64,000 bases of DNA from Bradyrhizobium erythrophlei (GCF_900129505.1 NZ_LT670818.1:4187001-4251000); one strand, 5' to 3'. Counted from the stretch's first letter, positions 8,342-19,630 are shown. Translations and numbers: made by a program. The notes: generated from the sequence alone by a model not told the origin.

Positions 8342-9868
8342 CTACTTCCAGGTCGACAAATAGAAGCGCGGCACATCGTCCGGGAAGCCCTGGAAACTCA
8401 ACTGCTTTGAAAACGCGACGTAGCGGACGTCGCTGAAAAGCGGCACGAAATCGACGCGTTCGGTGGCGAGATGGATTGCCTCGCCGAAGGCCTTGCGGCG
8501 CTCTTCCGGATCGATGCTGCCCCCGGCCTGTTTCAAGAGCTTTTGCACATCGGCATCGCGCGCGTAGTCGTTCAATCCGCCGCCGAGCCAATAGGGCATG
8601 AACGCCGAGGTATCGTTGACGGAATTGCTGCCCCAACTCCCCGAATACAATGGAGCTTTGCCCGCTTCCGCGAGCTGGATGGCGGCGCCGATCTGGAGCT
8701 GCTGGATCCGCATGTTGATGCCGACGGCCTTGAGATAGTTCTGCACGGCAGCGCCGACCTGCGGTGTGGCATAGGACACGAGCTCGGTATCGAAGCCGTT
8801 GGGATAACCGGCCTCGGTCAGAAGCTGCTTGGCCTTGGCCGGGTCGTAGGGATATTTCACGGCCGCCGCTACGTCACAGCCGAACTGGGTCGGGAAACAC
8901 GGCGTGTCGATGACCTTCGAATCGCCCTGGATCAGCTGCTTGGCCATGGTGCCGCGGTCGATGGCCGAGATGATCGCCTGCCGCACCTTCAGCTTGGTCA
9001 GCGGATTGTCGGCGCCTGAACGGCCGGCGCCGTCGACGGTCATGAAATGCACCCGCATGGTGCCGAACCGTACCGCCTCCAGATTCGGCATCCGGGCGAT
9101 ATTCGCGAACTGATCGGCATTATAGCCCCAGATCCAGTCGGCTTTTCCGCCGAGCAGCTCGGTCAGCTCGGTGGTGGCGTCGGGTACTTCGTGGATCTTG
9201 ATGTAGCGGATGGCAGGCCGGCCCTTGGGGCTGCCGGCGTAGTAGCCGTCATACCGCTCCATATCGATCTCGGTGGTGCCGTCAACCTTGGTGATCTTGT
9301 AGGGGCCGGTGCCGATAGGGGCACGGGCGTAGGCATCGGCACCGATCTTCTCGCGATAGGCTTTCGGCCAGATCGGCGTGACCATCGCCAAATATTCCAT
9401 CACGGCCGGAGACACGCCGGTCAGCTTGAGGCGGACGTGAAAGTCGTCGATCTTTTCCGCGCCGGCGTAGGAGGTGTAATAGGCGGGGATGGCCACCTGT
9501 TTGTCGTGGATGATGTCGTTGATAGTGTACACTACGTCATCGGCGGTAAACGGGTCGCCGTTCTGGAACGTGACGCCCTCGCGCAGGGTGAAGTCGATGG
9601 TGGTGGCGTCGACCTGCTTCCACGACGTGGCTAAAGCAGGCTTCATATCCATGGTGACGGGATCGCGATACACCAGACAATCGAAAGCGTGGAAGGCCAC
9701 GACCATGCCGGTGCGTTGCGAATTATAATAAGGGTCGACATCGGGAATGGCATCGCGCCAGGTGACGCGCAGCGTGTCAGCCGATTTTTGCGCAAGCGCC
9801 GGGGCCGTCATTGCCTGTGTCATGAAGGCGGCCAGGAATGCGCCGCGGCGCCAGGTATCGGTTCGCAT
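8342..9868 (-). CDS. Extracellular solute-binding protein, family 5 (DppA/NikA-like)
   Basis: A 508-residue periplasmic receptor for an Opp/Dpp-type importer. It starts with an export signal (MRTDTWRRGAFLAAF...TAPALAQ, cleavage expected after about residue 26). The SBP_bac_5 core follows: DTLRVTWRDAIPDVDPYYNS, then WKQVDATTIDFTLREGVTF with NGDPFTADDVVYTI, and later GTGPYKI and YPYDPAKAKQLLTEAGYP. It is convergent with the 4532-8278 permease/ATPase operon, which has no binding protein of its own, and probably serves it. The ligand cannot be read from sequence; neighbouring amide hydrolases suggest a peptide, ureide or oligo-amide. Confidence 0.9.
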   Translation of the reverse strand: MRTDTWRRGAFLAAFMTQAMTAPALAQKSADTLRVTWRDAIPDVDPYYNSQRTGMVVAFHAFDCLVYRDPVTMDMKPALATSWKQVDATTIDFTLREGVTFQNGDPFTADDVVYTINDIIHDKQVAIPAYYTSYAGAEKIDDFHVRLKLTGVSPAVMEYLAMVTPIWPKAYREKIGADAYARAPIGTGPYKITKVDGTTEIDMERYDGYYAGSPKGRPAIRYIKIHEVPDATTELTELLGGKADWIWGYNADQFANIARMPNLEAVRFGTMRVHFMTVDGAGRSGADNPLTKLKVRQAIISAIDRGTMAKQLIQGDSKVIDTPCFPTQFGCDVAAAVKYPYDPAKAKQLLTEAGYPNGFDTELVSYATPQVGAAVQNYLKAVGINMRIQQLQIGAAIQLAEAGKAPLYSGSWGSNSVNDTSAFMPYWLGGGLNDYARDADVQKLLKQAGGSIDPEERRKAFGEAIHLATERVDFVPLFSDVRYVAFSKQLSFQGFPDDVPRFYLSTWK

Positions 9869-9997
9869 TTATTTGGTCCTTTTCAATTCCGACGCTTTAG
9901 ATGACATCGGAAACACATCGCGCCGCAAACATACGGCACCGGAAATAGAAGCAACCCGCATGCCAACGCACTGGTTGCGGGCCGCTGACGCGCCAAC

Positions 9998-11116
9998 CTA
10001 TCCGTGATCGATGGCCGCGAGCAACCGTTTCAGGAAACCGTCAATCGCCTCACCATCGATCCAGCGAACCACGGCCACGAGATCGTGCTCCTGATCGACA
10101 TAGACCAGGTTGGTGCCGTTGCCGCTATGGGCAAAGGCGGTGGCCGGGGCACTTGGCCAGCGCTTGCCGTCGGTGTTGAGAAACCAGTTCATATAGCCGT
10201 AGATCGGCTCCGGCCTGGTCGGCGTGCGGGCCTGATCGATCCATTGCTCCGAGAGCAGTTGACGGTCATTCCATTTGCCGCGACGCAAGCTGAGATAACC
10301 GAAGCGGGCCATGTCGTAGGCATTGATATACATGCCGCCGCCCCAGTGGCCGCCGCCGGTCACCGACTGCATCAGGCTGCCGTCCAGCACCACCCAGGAA
10401 TTCTCGTAGCCGAACCAGCGCCAGCTGCTGGAGGCGCCGATCGGGTCCATGATGGTTTCCTTCAGCACCTGCGGCAGCGGGCGTCGCCAGACATTGAGGG
10501 CGGCGAGCGCCAGGACATTGGTGCGGACGTCGTTGTATTTATACACGGTGCCCGGTGTGTTGCGCGGCCGCGTGGTCCATTGCGCCGGATTCTCGTCGGG
10601 CCGGTCTGCCCAGTCCGGCTTGCCCCACAGTGTGCCTTCCCAATCGCTGGTCTGCCGCAACAGATTGTCCCAGGTGATCGTGCGGTTGTGCGGCGATTCA
10701 AAGGGGAACAGCAGATCGGGCGTGGTGAGCCGATCCGATTTGTTGGTGGTCGAGGGCGGGGCGTAGAGCTGTATCGGTGCGACATATTCCCTTACGGCGT
10801 CATCGACGCTTCTGATCATGCCGCGCTCGACGGCAATTCCGACGACGCTGGAAAGCAGGCTCTTGGTCACGCTATGAGTCATGTCTACACGAAGCGGCTC
10901 TCCCCATTCAGCGACGATGAAGCCCTTGTGAATAATGATTCCAGTTGGATCACCGCGTTCCCTGATGGGCCCGATCGCGTAGCCGAATGGTTCGCGGCCG
11001 AAGGTTTGATAATGGTTCATCACGAGATCGCGGGGTGCCTTCGTCTCCCCGGCGACCGCAAAATCGATCGCCTGCTTCAGGAGACGCCCGATTCTGAAGG
11101 CGTCCTGTGCTGCCAC
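9998..11116 (-). CDS. Beta-lactamase-fold serine hydrolase (6-aminohexanoate-dimer hydrolase-like), N-terminal frameshift
   Basis: A 372-codon frame of the class C beta-lactamase/penicillin-binding-protein-like family, close in layout to nylon-oligomer (6-aminohexanoate dimer) hydrolases that split amide bonds. The nucleophile motif S-V-T-K is at residues 82-85, the Y-x-N motif is in VYKYNDV, and FAHSGNGTN near the C-terminus fills the third-motif position. The GTG at 11116 is probably not the native start: a perfect ribosome site (AAGGAAAG) and ATG lie at 11190 in another frame, whose peptide (MTSRSSLYGPADQPDHN and on to TWQHRTPSESGV) reads as the missing N-terminus and joins this frame near 11080. 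A small deletion has likely shifted the frame. The catalytic domain itself is intact. Confidence 0.75.
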   Translation of the reverse strand: MAAQDAFRIGRLLKQAIDFAVAGETKAPRDLVMNHYQTFGREPFGYAIGPIRERGDPTGIIIHKGFIVAEWGEPLRVDMTHSVTKSLLSSVVGIAVERGMIRSVDDAVREYVAPIQLYAPPSTTNKSDRLTTPDLLFPFESPHNRTITWDNLLRQTSDWEGTLWGKPDWADRPDENPAQWTTRPRNTPGTVYKYNDVRTNVLALAALNVWRRPLPQVLKETIMDPIGASSSWRWFGYENSWVVLDGSLMQSVTGGGHWGGGMYINAYDMARFGYLSLRRGKWNDRQLLSEQWIDQARTPTRPEPIYGYMNWFLNTDGKRWPSAPATAFAHSGNGTNLVYVDQEHDLVAVVRWIDGEAIDGFLKRLLAAIDHG

Positions 11117-11190
11117 GTTGCATCGGGGTAATAGGCCGCGTTGTGGTCAGGTTGATCGGCTGGTCCATACAGGCTGGAACGAGAAGTCAT

Positions 11191-11583
11191 GACTTTCCTT
11201 CAATTAGGATTCTTCAGGAGCGTGGCTGCCGGCTGACCTTCGGCTTCGACGGATTCCGCAAGATGCCCGCCGATGTCTGTCCTGACCGCCTACACTATCC
11301 CACTGCAATTGCCTACCGTCCGATGGAGCGCACAGGCCTTCGCGCGCACAAGACCGGTGGCCCGTTCGACTAAGCTGACGAGGGCCGGAAAGTAAGGATT
11401 ATCCCGCGCAGGCAGGCCTGTCCTCAGGTCACGTCGCCGTTATCCAGCGCGCAAAGCGGTCGTTGACTTCGTGTGAGGCAAAACTCTAACTGCTGATCGA
11501 GCAGGAAATGACTCCGAAATCCGCCTGTCCGCAAGCTGGTTCATTTCTTGCGACGTGGCCACAAAAATCTTAGGAAGCTTTCA
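11191..11583. other. Intergenic region with repeat core, upstream of carbamoylase
   Basis: About 390 bp between divergent genes, probably holding both promoters. No gene recognised. A truncated copy of the dispersed repeat, GCGCAAAGCGGTCGTTGA, lies at about 11449-11466. Confidence 0.4.
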
Positions 11584-12516
11584 ATGCGCGTCATCAATGT
11601 TGCTGCCGCCCAGTTGGGCCCGATCCAGAAAGCCGACAGCCGCCAAGCCGTCGTCAAGCGCATGATCGCGCTGATGGATGAAGCCAGGTCGAAGGGCGCC
11701 GATCTGATCGTCTATCCGGAGCTCGCACTCACCACGTTCTTTCCGCGCTGGTACATGGAGAATCAGGCCGAGGTCGATGCCTGGTTCGAACGCGAGATGC
11801 CGAATGCGGCCACCAAGCCGCTTTTTGAGCGCGCCGCGCACCACCAGATCGCCATGAACTTTGGCTATGCCGAACTGACGCCGGACGGGCACCATTTCAA
11901 CACCAGTATCCTCACCGATAAATCCGGCAAGATTGTCGGAAAATACCGCAAGGTTCATCTGCCGGGTCATTCGGAATTCGATACCGAACGCGCCTTCCAG
12001 CATCTGGAGAAGCGTTACTTCGAGCCCGGCGATCTCGGCTTCAATGTCTGGCGTACGCTCGGCGGCATTATCGGCATGGCGATCTGCAACGACCGGCGCT
12101 GGCCGGAGACCTATCGCGTGATGGGGCTGCAAGGCGTCGAGATGGTTTTGATCGGTTACAACACGCCCTCGGCCAATCCCGAGAAGCGCGTGGAAGCGCT
12201 GGAGAAGCGGATGTTCCACAATCGGCTCTCGCTGCAGGCCGGGGCCTACCAGAATTCGACCTGGGTCGTCGGCGTTGCAAAGGCCGGTGTCGAGGACGGC
12301 CACCCCCTGTTCGGTGGCAGCCTGATCGTCAATCCCGACGGCGAGATCGTCGTTGAGGCCAGCACCGAGGCGGACGAGCTGCTGGTTCATCCCTGCGATC
12401 TCGACGCCACCCGGTTCGGCAAGAACACGATTTTCAATTTCGCCGAGCACCGCCGTATCGAGCATTACGGCTTGATCAGCAGCCGCACCGGCGCGGTGCC
12501 GCCGCCGGAAACCTAG
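11584..12516 (+). CDS. N-carbamoyl-D-amino-acid hydrolase (nitrilase superfamily)
   Basis: A 310-residue cytoplasmic carbon-nitrogen hydrolase that would release a D-amino acid, CO2 and ammonia from N-carbamoyl-D-amino acids, the last step of hydantoin breakdown. The Glu-Lys-Cys triad is visible: E46 in LIVYPELALT, K123 in YRKVHLPGHSEFD, and C168 in GMAICNDRRWPE. Length and these motifs match D-carbamoylases rather than beta-ureidopropionases. The start at 11584 has AGGAAG seven bases upstream. It lies between two ABC importers and directly before a cyclic-amidase-like gene, which fits a two-step ring-opening and decarbamoylation pathway. Confidence 0.88.
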   Translation: MRVINVAAAQLGPIQKADSRQAVVKRMIALMDEARSKGADLIVYPELALTTFFPRWYMENQAEVDAWFEREMPNAATKPLFERAAHHQIAMNFGYAELTPDGHHFNTSILTDKSGKIVGKYRKVHLPGHSEFDTERAFQHLEKRYFEPGDLGFNVWRTLGGIIGMAICNDRRWPETYRVMGLQGVEMVLIGYNTPSANPEKRVEALEKRMFHNRLSLQAGAYQNSTWVVGVAKAGVEDGHPLFGGSLIVNPDGEIVVEASTEADELLVHPCDLDATRFGKNTIFNFAEHRRIEHYGLISSRTGAVPPPET

Positions 12517-12608
12517 CTGTCCGGGATCTGCTTCCGCGATCCACCCGCACCCGAGAATTGGCGGGTCGCGTCCAACGGCTTCCTTCACTATAATTTCAGG
12601 AGACTACG

Positions 12609-13778
12609 ATGCCCTTCGATTCAATCCTGCGCGGCGGCCGCGTAATCGATCCTTCCCAGAAGCTTGACGCCGTGACGGACGTTGCCTTCGCCGGCGGCAA
12701 AGTGGCGATGGTCGGAAAGGAGCTCAAGGCCGATCCCGGATCCGATGTGCGTGACGTGTCGGGGTACATTGTCACCCCGGGCCTGATCGATCTGCACACC
12801 CATGTCTATTGGGGCGGCACCTCGCTCGGCATCGACGCCGAAGAATTTTGTCGCACCTCCGGCGTCACCACCGCGGTCGACACCGGCAGCGCCGGCCCGG
12901 GCAACTTTGCGGGCTTCCGCAAGCATGTGATCGAGCCGAGCCAGGTCCGCATTCTCGCCTATCTGCATGTCTCGCACGCCGGCATTTTCGGCTTCTCGCA
13001 CCGGATCATGGTCGGCGAGAGCGAGGAGATCCGGCTGATGAATCCGATCGACGCCGTCACGGTGGCCGAGCAGAACCGCGACCTGATTGTCGGCATCAAG
13101 GTGCGCGTCGGCCTGCACTCGTCGGGCACCTCGGGGATCGTGCCGCTCGAAATCGCGCTTGAGGTCGCCGAACAGGTCGGCATGCCGCTGATGGCGCATA
13201 TCGATCATCCGCCGCCGAGCTACGAGGACGTGCTGGCGCGCCTGCGTCCGGGCGACGTTCTGACCCACGCCTTCCGGCCGTTTCCCAACACGGCCGCCAC
13301 CGCCCAGGGCACCGTGAAACGGGTGGTGCTGGAGGCGCGCGAACGCGGCGTATTGTTCGACATCGGCCACGGCAAGGGTTCGTTCGCCTTCAAGACCGCA
13401 CGCGCAATGCTTGCCAACGGCTTCTATCCGGACACCATCTCTTCCGACGTCCATGCGCTGTGCATCGACGGCCCAGCCTTCGATCAGGTGACCACCATGT
13501 CAAAGTTCCTGTGCATGGGGATGCCGCTGCCGGACGTGGTCGCGGCGTCGACGGTTAATGCGGCGATGGCGATGCGGCGTCCCGAACTCGGCAGCCTCAA
13601 GCCGGGGAGCGTCGGCGACGCCACCCTGATTGCGATCAAGCAAGGCCAGTTCGACTATGTCGACGTCGTCGGCGAGCACCTGATCGGTGACCGCAAGATC
13701 GCTTCCGAAGGCGTCGTCATTGGCGGCCGCTGGTGGCACCCGCAAGAGGCGTCGAAATTCAAGCAGCTCGCGGGCTAA
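12609..13778 (+). CDS. Amidohydrolase/deacetylase-family metallohydrolase (dihydroorotase-like)
   Basis: A 389-residue metal-dependent amidohydrolase. The N-terminal beta-sandwich strand (FDSILRGGRVIDPSQKLD) is followed by the metal motif LIDLHTHVYWGG, a lysine in IVGIKVRVGLHSSG that is the likely carbamylated bridging residue, a histidine in MPLMAHIDHPPPS, a further one in VLTHAFRPF, and the acid-bearing SSDVHALCIDG. This arrangement fits the D-hydantoinase/dihydroorotase-like amidohydrolase/deacetylase group. A ribosome site (AGGAGA) precedes the ATG. Next to a D-carbamoylase it may open a cyclic ureide or imide, but the exact substrate is inference. Confidence 0.82.
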   Translation: MPFDSILRGGRVIDPSQKLDAVTDVAFAGGKVAMVGKELKADPGSDVRDVSGYIVTPGLIDLHTHVYWGGTSLGIDAEEFCRTSGVTTAVDTGSAGPGNFAGFRKHVIEPSQVRILAYLHVSHAGIFGFSHRIMVGESEEIRLMNPIDAVTVAEQNRDLIVGIKVRVGLHSSGTSGIVPLEIALEVAEQVGMPLMAHIDHPPPSYEDVLARLRPGDVLTHAFRPFPNTAATAQGTVKRVVLEARERGVLFDIGHGKGSFAFKTARAMLANGFYPDTISSDVHALCIDGPAFDQVTTMSKFLCMGMPLPDVVAASTVNAAMAMRRPELGSLKPGSVGDATLIAIKQGQFDYVDVVGEHLIGDRKIASEGVVIGGRWWHPQEASKFKQLAG

Positions 13779-14014
13779 GCGGGCCCTAAATCGATGTGAT
13801 CGCTCGGAAATGTGATCACGCCAAAATGCATTCTCCCTGGTGACCGACCCGGTAATAACGGCGGCACAAGTGGGCTCCGCTGGCATACCGATTGCAAGCA
13901 AAACAGGCAGATCGCCATCGATCTAACTGGCCCGCATCACCTCATTTGGCGCCGAACCCTCGGCCGAAGATAATGGGGAGAACCGCGGGAGCAACTCGAG
14001 ACCGGGAGAGCTCC

Positions 14015-15619
14015 ATGGATCGCAGGACTGTGTTGAAAGGATTAGCCGGGGTAGGGAGCCTGGCGGCGACGGGCGGGTTTTCGATGCCGGCCCTTTCGCA
14101 AGGTGCTTCGGCGCGCACCCTGCGCTTTGTGCCCCAGGCCAATCTCGCCAATTTCGATCCGATCTGGGGAACCCAGTATGTCGTGCGCAACGCCGCAGCC
14201 CTGGTGTGGGACACCCTTTACGGCCTCGACGCAACGCTGCAGCCGCAGCGCCAAATGGTCGAGTTCGAGGAGGTGTCCGATGACGGCCTGGTCTGGACCT
14301 TTCGGCTCCGGCCGGGCTTGAAGTTCCACGACGGCGAGCCGGTGCTGAGCAAAGATGTGGTGGCGAGCCTGACGCGCTGGTCGGCGCGCGATACCATGGG
14401 CTTGATGATCAAGGCGATCCAGAACGAACTAACCGCGGTCGACGACAAGACCTTCAAGTGGTCGCTGAAGGCGCCTTATCCCAAAATGCTGCTGGCGCTG
14501 GGCAAGAACAATGCGCCCTGCGCCTTCATCATGCCGGAGCGTCTGGCCCAGACCGACCCGTTCAAGCAGATCGGCGACTATGTCGGCTCGGGCCCGATGA
14601 AGTTCGCGAAGAGCGAGTGGGTGCCCGGCGCCAAGGCGGTGTTCGAAAAATTTGCCGATTACAAGCCGCGGCAGGAGAAGGCGTCCTGGCTCGCCGGCGG
14701 CAAGCAGATGCAGGTCGACCGCATCGAATGGGTGGTGATCCCGGATCCGGCGACGGCAGCGGCCGCGCTGCAGAACGGCGAGGTTGATTGGTGGGAGTCG
14801 CCGATCCCCGATCTGGTGCCGCTGCTCAAGAAGAACCGCAATGTCAGCGTCGACATCGGCGACGCACTCGGCAATGTTGGTTCGTTCCGGATGAATCACC
14901 TTTTTCCGCCCTTCAACAATGTGAAGGCGCGACGTGCCGTGCTGATGGCACTAAGCCAGGAAGATTACATGCGTGCGCTGGTCGGGGACGATACCTCGCT
15001 GTGGAAGCCGCTGCCCGGTTTCTTCACGCCGGATACGCCACTCTACACCGAGGCAGGCGGCGAGATACTGAAAGGCAAGCGCGATCTGGTGGGGGCCAAG
15101 AAGTTGTTGGCCGAGAGCGGCTATGCGGGCCAGCCGGTCACCTGCTTGGTGGCGCAGGATCAACCGATCACCAAGGCGCAGGGCGACGTCACCGCGGATC
15201 TGCTGAAACAGTTGGGTATGAATGTCGACTTCGTCGCCACCGATTGGGGCACGGTCGGTTCGCGCCGCGCCCAGAAGACACCGCCGGGCCAGGGTGGCTG
15301 GAACATGTTTCACACCTGGCACGCCGGCGCCGACTGCCTCAGCCCAGCGGGCTACAGCGCCATTCGCGCCAATGGCGACAAGGCGTGGTTTGGCTGGCCC
15401 GACAGCCCGGCCTCGGAAAAGGAGATTGCATCGTGGTTCGACGCCAAGAATCTCGATGAGGAAAAGGCAGCGATCGCCCGCCTCAACAAGGCGGCACTCG
15501 AAGACGTGGTTTATGCGCCGACCGGCTTCTTCCTGGGCTACACGGCGTGGCGCAACAACGTCTCCGGTATCGTGAAGGGACCGCTGCCGTTCTTCTGGGG
15601 CGTGTCGAAGACCGCATGA
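14015..15619 (+). CDS. Extracellular solute-binding protein, family 5, Tat-type leader
   Basis: A 534-residue periplasmic receptor of a second Opp/Dpp importer. The leader MDRRTVLKGLAGVGS has the R-R-x-x-L-K pattern of Tat export, with a hydrophobic core and SMPALSQG cleavage region. The mature part has the SBP_bac_5 features RPGLKFHDGEPVLSKDV, YVGSGPMKF, and NVKARRAVLMALSQEDYM. ATG 14015 is preceded by GGGAGAG and is preferred to an upstream in-frame start. It heads the operon 14015-19479, 17 bases before the permease gene. Confidence 0.9.
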   Translation: MDRRTVLKGLAGVGSLAATGGFSMPALSQGASARTLRFVPQANLANFDPIWGTQYVVRNAAALVWDTLYGLDATLQPQRQMVEFEEVSDDGLVWTFRLRPGLKFHDGEPVLSKDVVASLTRWSARDTMGLMIKAIQNELTAVDDKTFKWSLKAPYPKMLLALGKNNAPCAFIMPERLAQTDPFKQIGDYVGSGPMKFAKSEWVPGAKAVFEKFADYKPRQEKASWLAGGKQMQVDRIEWVVIPDPATAAAALQNGEVDWWESPIPDLVPLLKKNRNVSVDIGDALGNVGSFRMNHLFPPFNNVKARRAVLMALSQEDYMRALVGDDTSLWKPLPGFFTPDTPLYTEAGGEILKGKRDLVGAKKLLAESGYAGQPVTCLVAQDQPITKAQGDVTADLLKQLGMNVDFVATDWGTVGSRRAQKTPPGQGGWNMFHTWHAGADCLSPAGYSAIRANGDKAWFGWPDSPASEKEIASWFDAKNLDEEKAAIARLNKAALEDVVYAPTGFFLGYTAWRNNVSGIVKGPLPFFWGVSKTA

Positions 15620-15636
15620 CGGCGCGGTAATTCCAC

Positions 15637-16577
15637 ATGCTCTCGTATATCCTGCGGCGTATTCTCTCGACCTTGCCCGTCATGGGGATTGTCGCGATGT
15701 TCGTCTTCAGCCTGCTCTACATCACGCCGGGCGATCCGGCGGCGGTGATCGCCGGCGATCAGGCAAGCCCCGCCGACGTTGAGCGGATTCGGCAAGGCCT
15801 CGGCCTCGACCGGCCGTTTTTGGTCCAGTTTGGGGCCTGGCTCTGGGGTATCCTGCACGGCGATCTCGGCACCTCGATTTTCACCAACCTGCCGGTCGCC
15901 TCGCTGATCGCGCAGCGTATCGAGCCGACGCTGTCGCTGATGGCGATTACCCTGGTGCTGACCATTCTGATTGCCGTGCCGCTCGGCGTGGTGGCGGCGT
16001 GGAAGGCGGGAAGCTGGGTCGACCGCAGCATCATGGCCTTTGCCGTGTTCGCGTTCTCGCTTCCGGTCTTTGTGGAGGATACGTGCTTGCCTATGTGTTC
16101 GCGCTGCAGTTCGAGTGGCTGCCGGTGCAGGGCTACACGCCGCTGGCCCGGGGCTTGTGGCCGTGGCTGCAGAACTTGATCCTGCCGGCCATCACGCTCG
16201 GCAGTGTGTACATCGCGCTGATCGCGCGCATTACCCGTGCGTCGATGCTCGAGGTGCTGCAGCAGGACTATATCCGCACCGCACGCGCCAAGGGCCTGGA
16301 CCAGCGCCGCATCCTGTTCGTTCATGCGTTGAAAAACGCAGCCGTTCCGATCGTGACCGTGATCGGTATCGGTGTCGCCCTCTTGATCGGCGGCGCGGTG
16401 GTGACCGAAAGCGTGTTCGCGATCCCCGGCCTTGGCCGATTGACCATCGACGCGATCCTGCGCCGCGACTATCCGGTCATCCAGGGCATCGTGTTGTTAT
16501 TCAGCTTCGTCTATGTGCTGGTTAATCTGTTGGTCGACGTCACCTACACCCTGGTCGACCCGAGGATCCGCTATTGA
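15637..16577 (+). pseudogene. DppB-like ABC permease, frameshifted
   Basis: First permease of the second importer. It reads as a normal DppB-type protein (MLSYILRRILSTLPVMGIVA, TPGDPAAVIAGD, then LPVFV) up to about 16075, where the frame breaks. The remainder (GYVLAYVFALQFEWLPVQGY, EAA loop DYIRTARAKGLDQRRILFVH, end VDPRIRY) continues in another frame to 16577. One missing base in the GTGGAGGATAC context restores a continuous protein of about 313 residues. Without it the product loses the EAA loop and the importer should not work. It could be a true mutation or a base-call error, since the rest of the operon is intact. Confidence 0.8.
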
Positions 16578-17497
16578 GTATCTCGACCATCAGCACTGCA
16601 TCGATACCGCCGGGCCTTGCGATTGCGCCGCAACTGCCGGATCTGCTGCTGCCGGCTAAAATCCGGCGCGGTGTCCTCGGCTTCCTGCGCAATCATCCGA
16701 CGGTTGCGATCGGCGGCGCATTGCTGCTCTGCCTGGTGCTGGTCGCGATCTTCGCGCCTTATCTCGGGACCGTCGATCCGACCGCGCTGGCGCCCGCCAA
16801 GCGCACGCGCGCGCCATCCGCGGACTTTTGGTTCGGCAGCGATATGCTGGGCCGCGACATCTACTCACGCGTGCTCTACGGAGCACGGGTCTCGCTCACC
16901 GTCGGCCTTTCGGTGGCGACACTGGCCACGCTCGCCGGTCTCGCCATCGGCCTCGTCTCGGGCTTCGTGCGCTGGGCCGACGGCGTCATCATGCGGTTCA
17001 TCGATGGGCTGATGTCGATACCGCCGATCCTGCTCGCCGTCGCCCTGATGGCGCTGACACGGGGCAGCGTCGGCAACGTCGTCCTGGCGATCACGATCGC
17101 TGAAATCCCGCGCGTGACGCGTCTCGTGCGCAGCGTCGTACTGTCGCTGCGCGAGCAGCCTTATGTTGACTCTGCCGTGGCTTCCGGCACGCGAACGCCG
17201 ATGATCATCCTGCGCCACATTCTCCCCAACACCATGGCGCCGATGCTGGTCCAGGCAACCTATATCTGCGCCAGCGCCATGATTGTGGAATCTATCCTCT
17301 CCTTCATCGGCGCCGGCACGCCGCCCACCATTCCGTCCTGGGGCAACATCATGGCCGAAGGCAGGGCGCTATGGCAGGTAAAGCCATACATCGTGTTCTT
17401 TCCCGCCGCGTTCCTGTCGGTCACCGTGCTCGCCGTCAACCTGCTCGGCGACGGCCTGCGTGATGCGCTCGATCCGCGAATGGCCAAGAGCCTTTAG
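16574..17497 (+). CDS. Peptide/nickel-type ABC importer permease (DppC-like)
   Basis: A 307-residue second permease of the second importer. After the first membrane helix it has the DppC hallmark [19 protein letters not shown]. The EAA loop reads [20 protein letters not shown], followed by [15 protein letters not shown], and [15 protein letters not shown] closes the protein. It appears to use a TTG start at 16574 that overlaps the upstream stop; no ATG fits the expected N-terminus. Confidence 0.9.
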   Translation: MSISTISTASIPPGLAIAPQLPDLLLPAKIRRGVLGFLRNHPTVAIGGALLLCLVLVAIFAPYLGTVDPTALAPAKRTRAPSADFWFGSDMLGRDIYSRVLYGARVSLTVGLSVATLATLAGLAIGLVSGFVRWADGVIMRFIDGLMSIPPILLAVALMALTRGSVGNVVLAITIAEIPRVTRLVRSVVLSLREQPYVDSAVASGTRTPMIILRHILPNTMAPMLVQATYICASAMIVESILSFIGAGTPPTIPSWGNIMAEGRALWQVKPYIVFFPAAFLSVTVLAVNLLGDGLRDALDPRMAKSL

Positions 17498-18483
<986 letters not shown>

Positions 18484-18487
<4 letters not shown>

Positions 18488-19479
18488 GTGCCCCGCTGCT
18501 CCAGGTCAACGACCTCAAGAAGCATTTTCCGGTCCGCGGGGGCATGTTCAGCCGCAAGGCCTTTGTCTATGCCGTGGACGGGGTGTCCTTCGAGCTCGCG
18601 CGTGGCGAGACCCTGTCTCTCGTCGGCGAGTCCGGCTGCGGCAAGTCGACGGTCGGTCGCGCCATCCTGCGACTGTTCGACGTCACCGCCGGCCAGTTGG
18701 TGCTGGACGGCCAGCGGATCGACGATCTTCCACCCGGAAGCTTGCGCAGCATGCGCCGCCGCGTGCAGGTGGTATTCCAGGATCCGTTCTCAAGCCTCAA
18801 TCCGCGGATGCGCGTGCGCGACATCCTGGCCGAGCCGATCCGCAATTTCGGCCTCGCAAAAACTTCCGCCGAACTCGAAGCCAAGGTCACGGCACTGATG
18901 GGCACCGTGCGCCTGCCACGCGACGCGCTGAACCGCCGGCCTCACGAATTCTCGGGCGGTCAGCGCCAGCGCATTTGCATTGCCCGGGCACTGGCGGTGG
19001 AACCCGAACTGATCGTCTGCGACGAGGCGGTTTCGGCGCTCGACGTCTCGGTCAAGGCGCAGATCGTCAACCTGCTGCAGGACCTGCAGCAGCAGTTCGG
19101 CCTCGCGCTGCTCTTCATCAGCCACGATTTGGCGATCGTCGAGCACATGACGCACCGTGTCGCGGTCATGTATCTCGGCAAGATCGTTGAGATGGCGGGA
19201 AGGCAGCAAATCTTCACCGCGCCGAGGCATCCCTACACCAAGGCTCTGCTCTCGGCCGTGCCGGTGCCGAAGCCCGGAGCCATCCGCAACCCGATCATCC
19301 TCAAGGGCGACGTGCCGAGCCCGATCAATCCACCAAGCGGATGCCGCTTCCACACCCGCTGTCCATACGTGTTCGATCGCTGCCGGACCGAGGAACCGGA
19401 GCTTCGATCGACCGGAGACGGTCAGTGGGTGGCGTGTCATCTCGAAGCGGTGCCCGAAAAGCCGGGGCCCGTTCGGTGA
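18484..19479 (+). CDS. ABC importer ATPase (DppF-like)
   Basis: A 331-residue second ATPase. It has Walker [28 protein letters not shown], signature [15 protein letters not shown], Walker [13 protein letters not shown] and [11 protein letters not shown]. The usual T after the Walker B glutamate is replaced by AVS, a common variant in this subfamily. The C-terminal extension [14 protein letters not shown] is present. Start ATG 18484 overlaps the previous stop. This is the last gene of the second importer operon; repeat DNA and gene remnants follow. Confidence 0.93.
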
Positions 19480-19630
19480 TTCGCGTCAGGCGCCGCAGTA
19501 CCGGGGAGCGACAAGATGCAGGGCCTTGATCGCCTCGCCCTTCAGACTCATGCGGATTACGGCCAACCGCGGTCACTGCGAAAAAAGAGTCCTGCCCGTG
19601 AAAATTAAGGAAGCGCCCATCGAGCGGCTG

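Noticed and set aside
10004..11131. 375-codon plus-strand frame opposite the serine hydrolase
   Set aside because: Mirror of the hydrolase gene; the minus strand carries the S-x-x-K and Y-x-N motifs.
11581..12588. 335-codon minus-strand frame opposite the carbamoylase
   Set aside because: The plus strand has the Glu-Lys-Cys triad and ribosome site.
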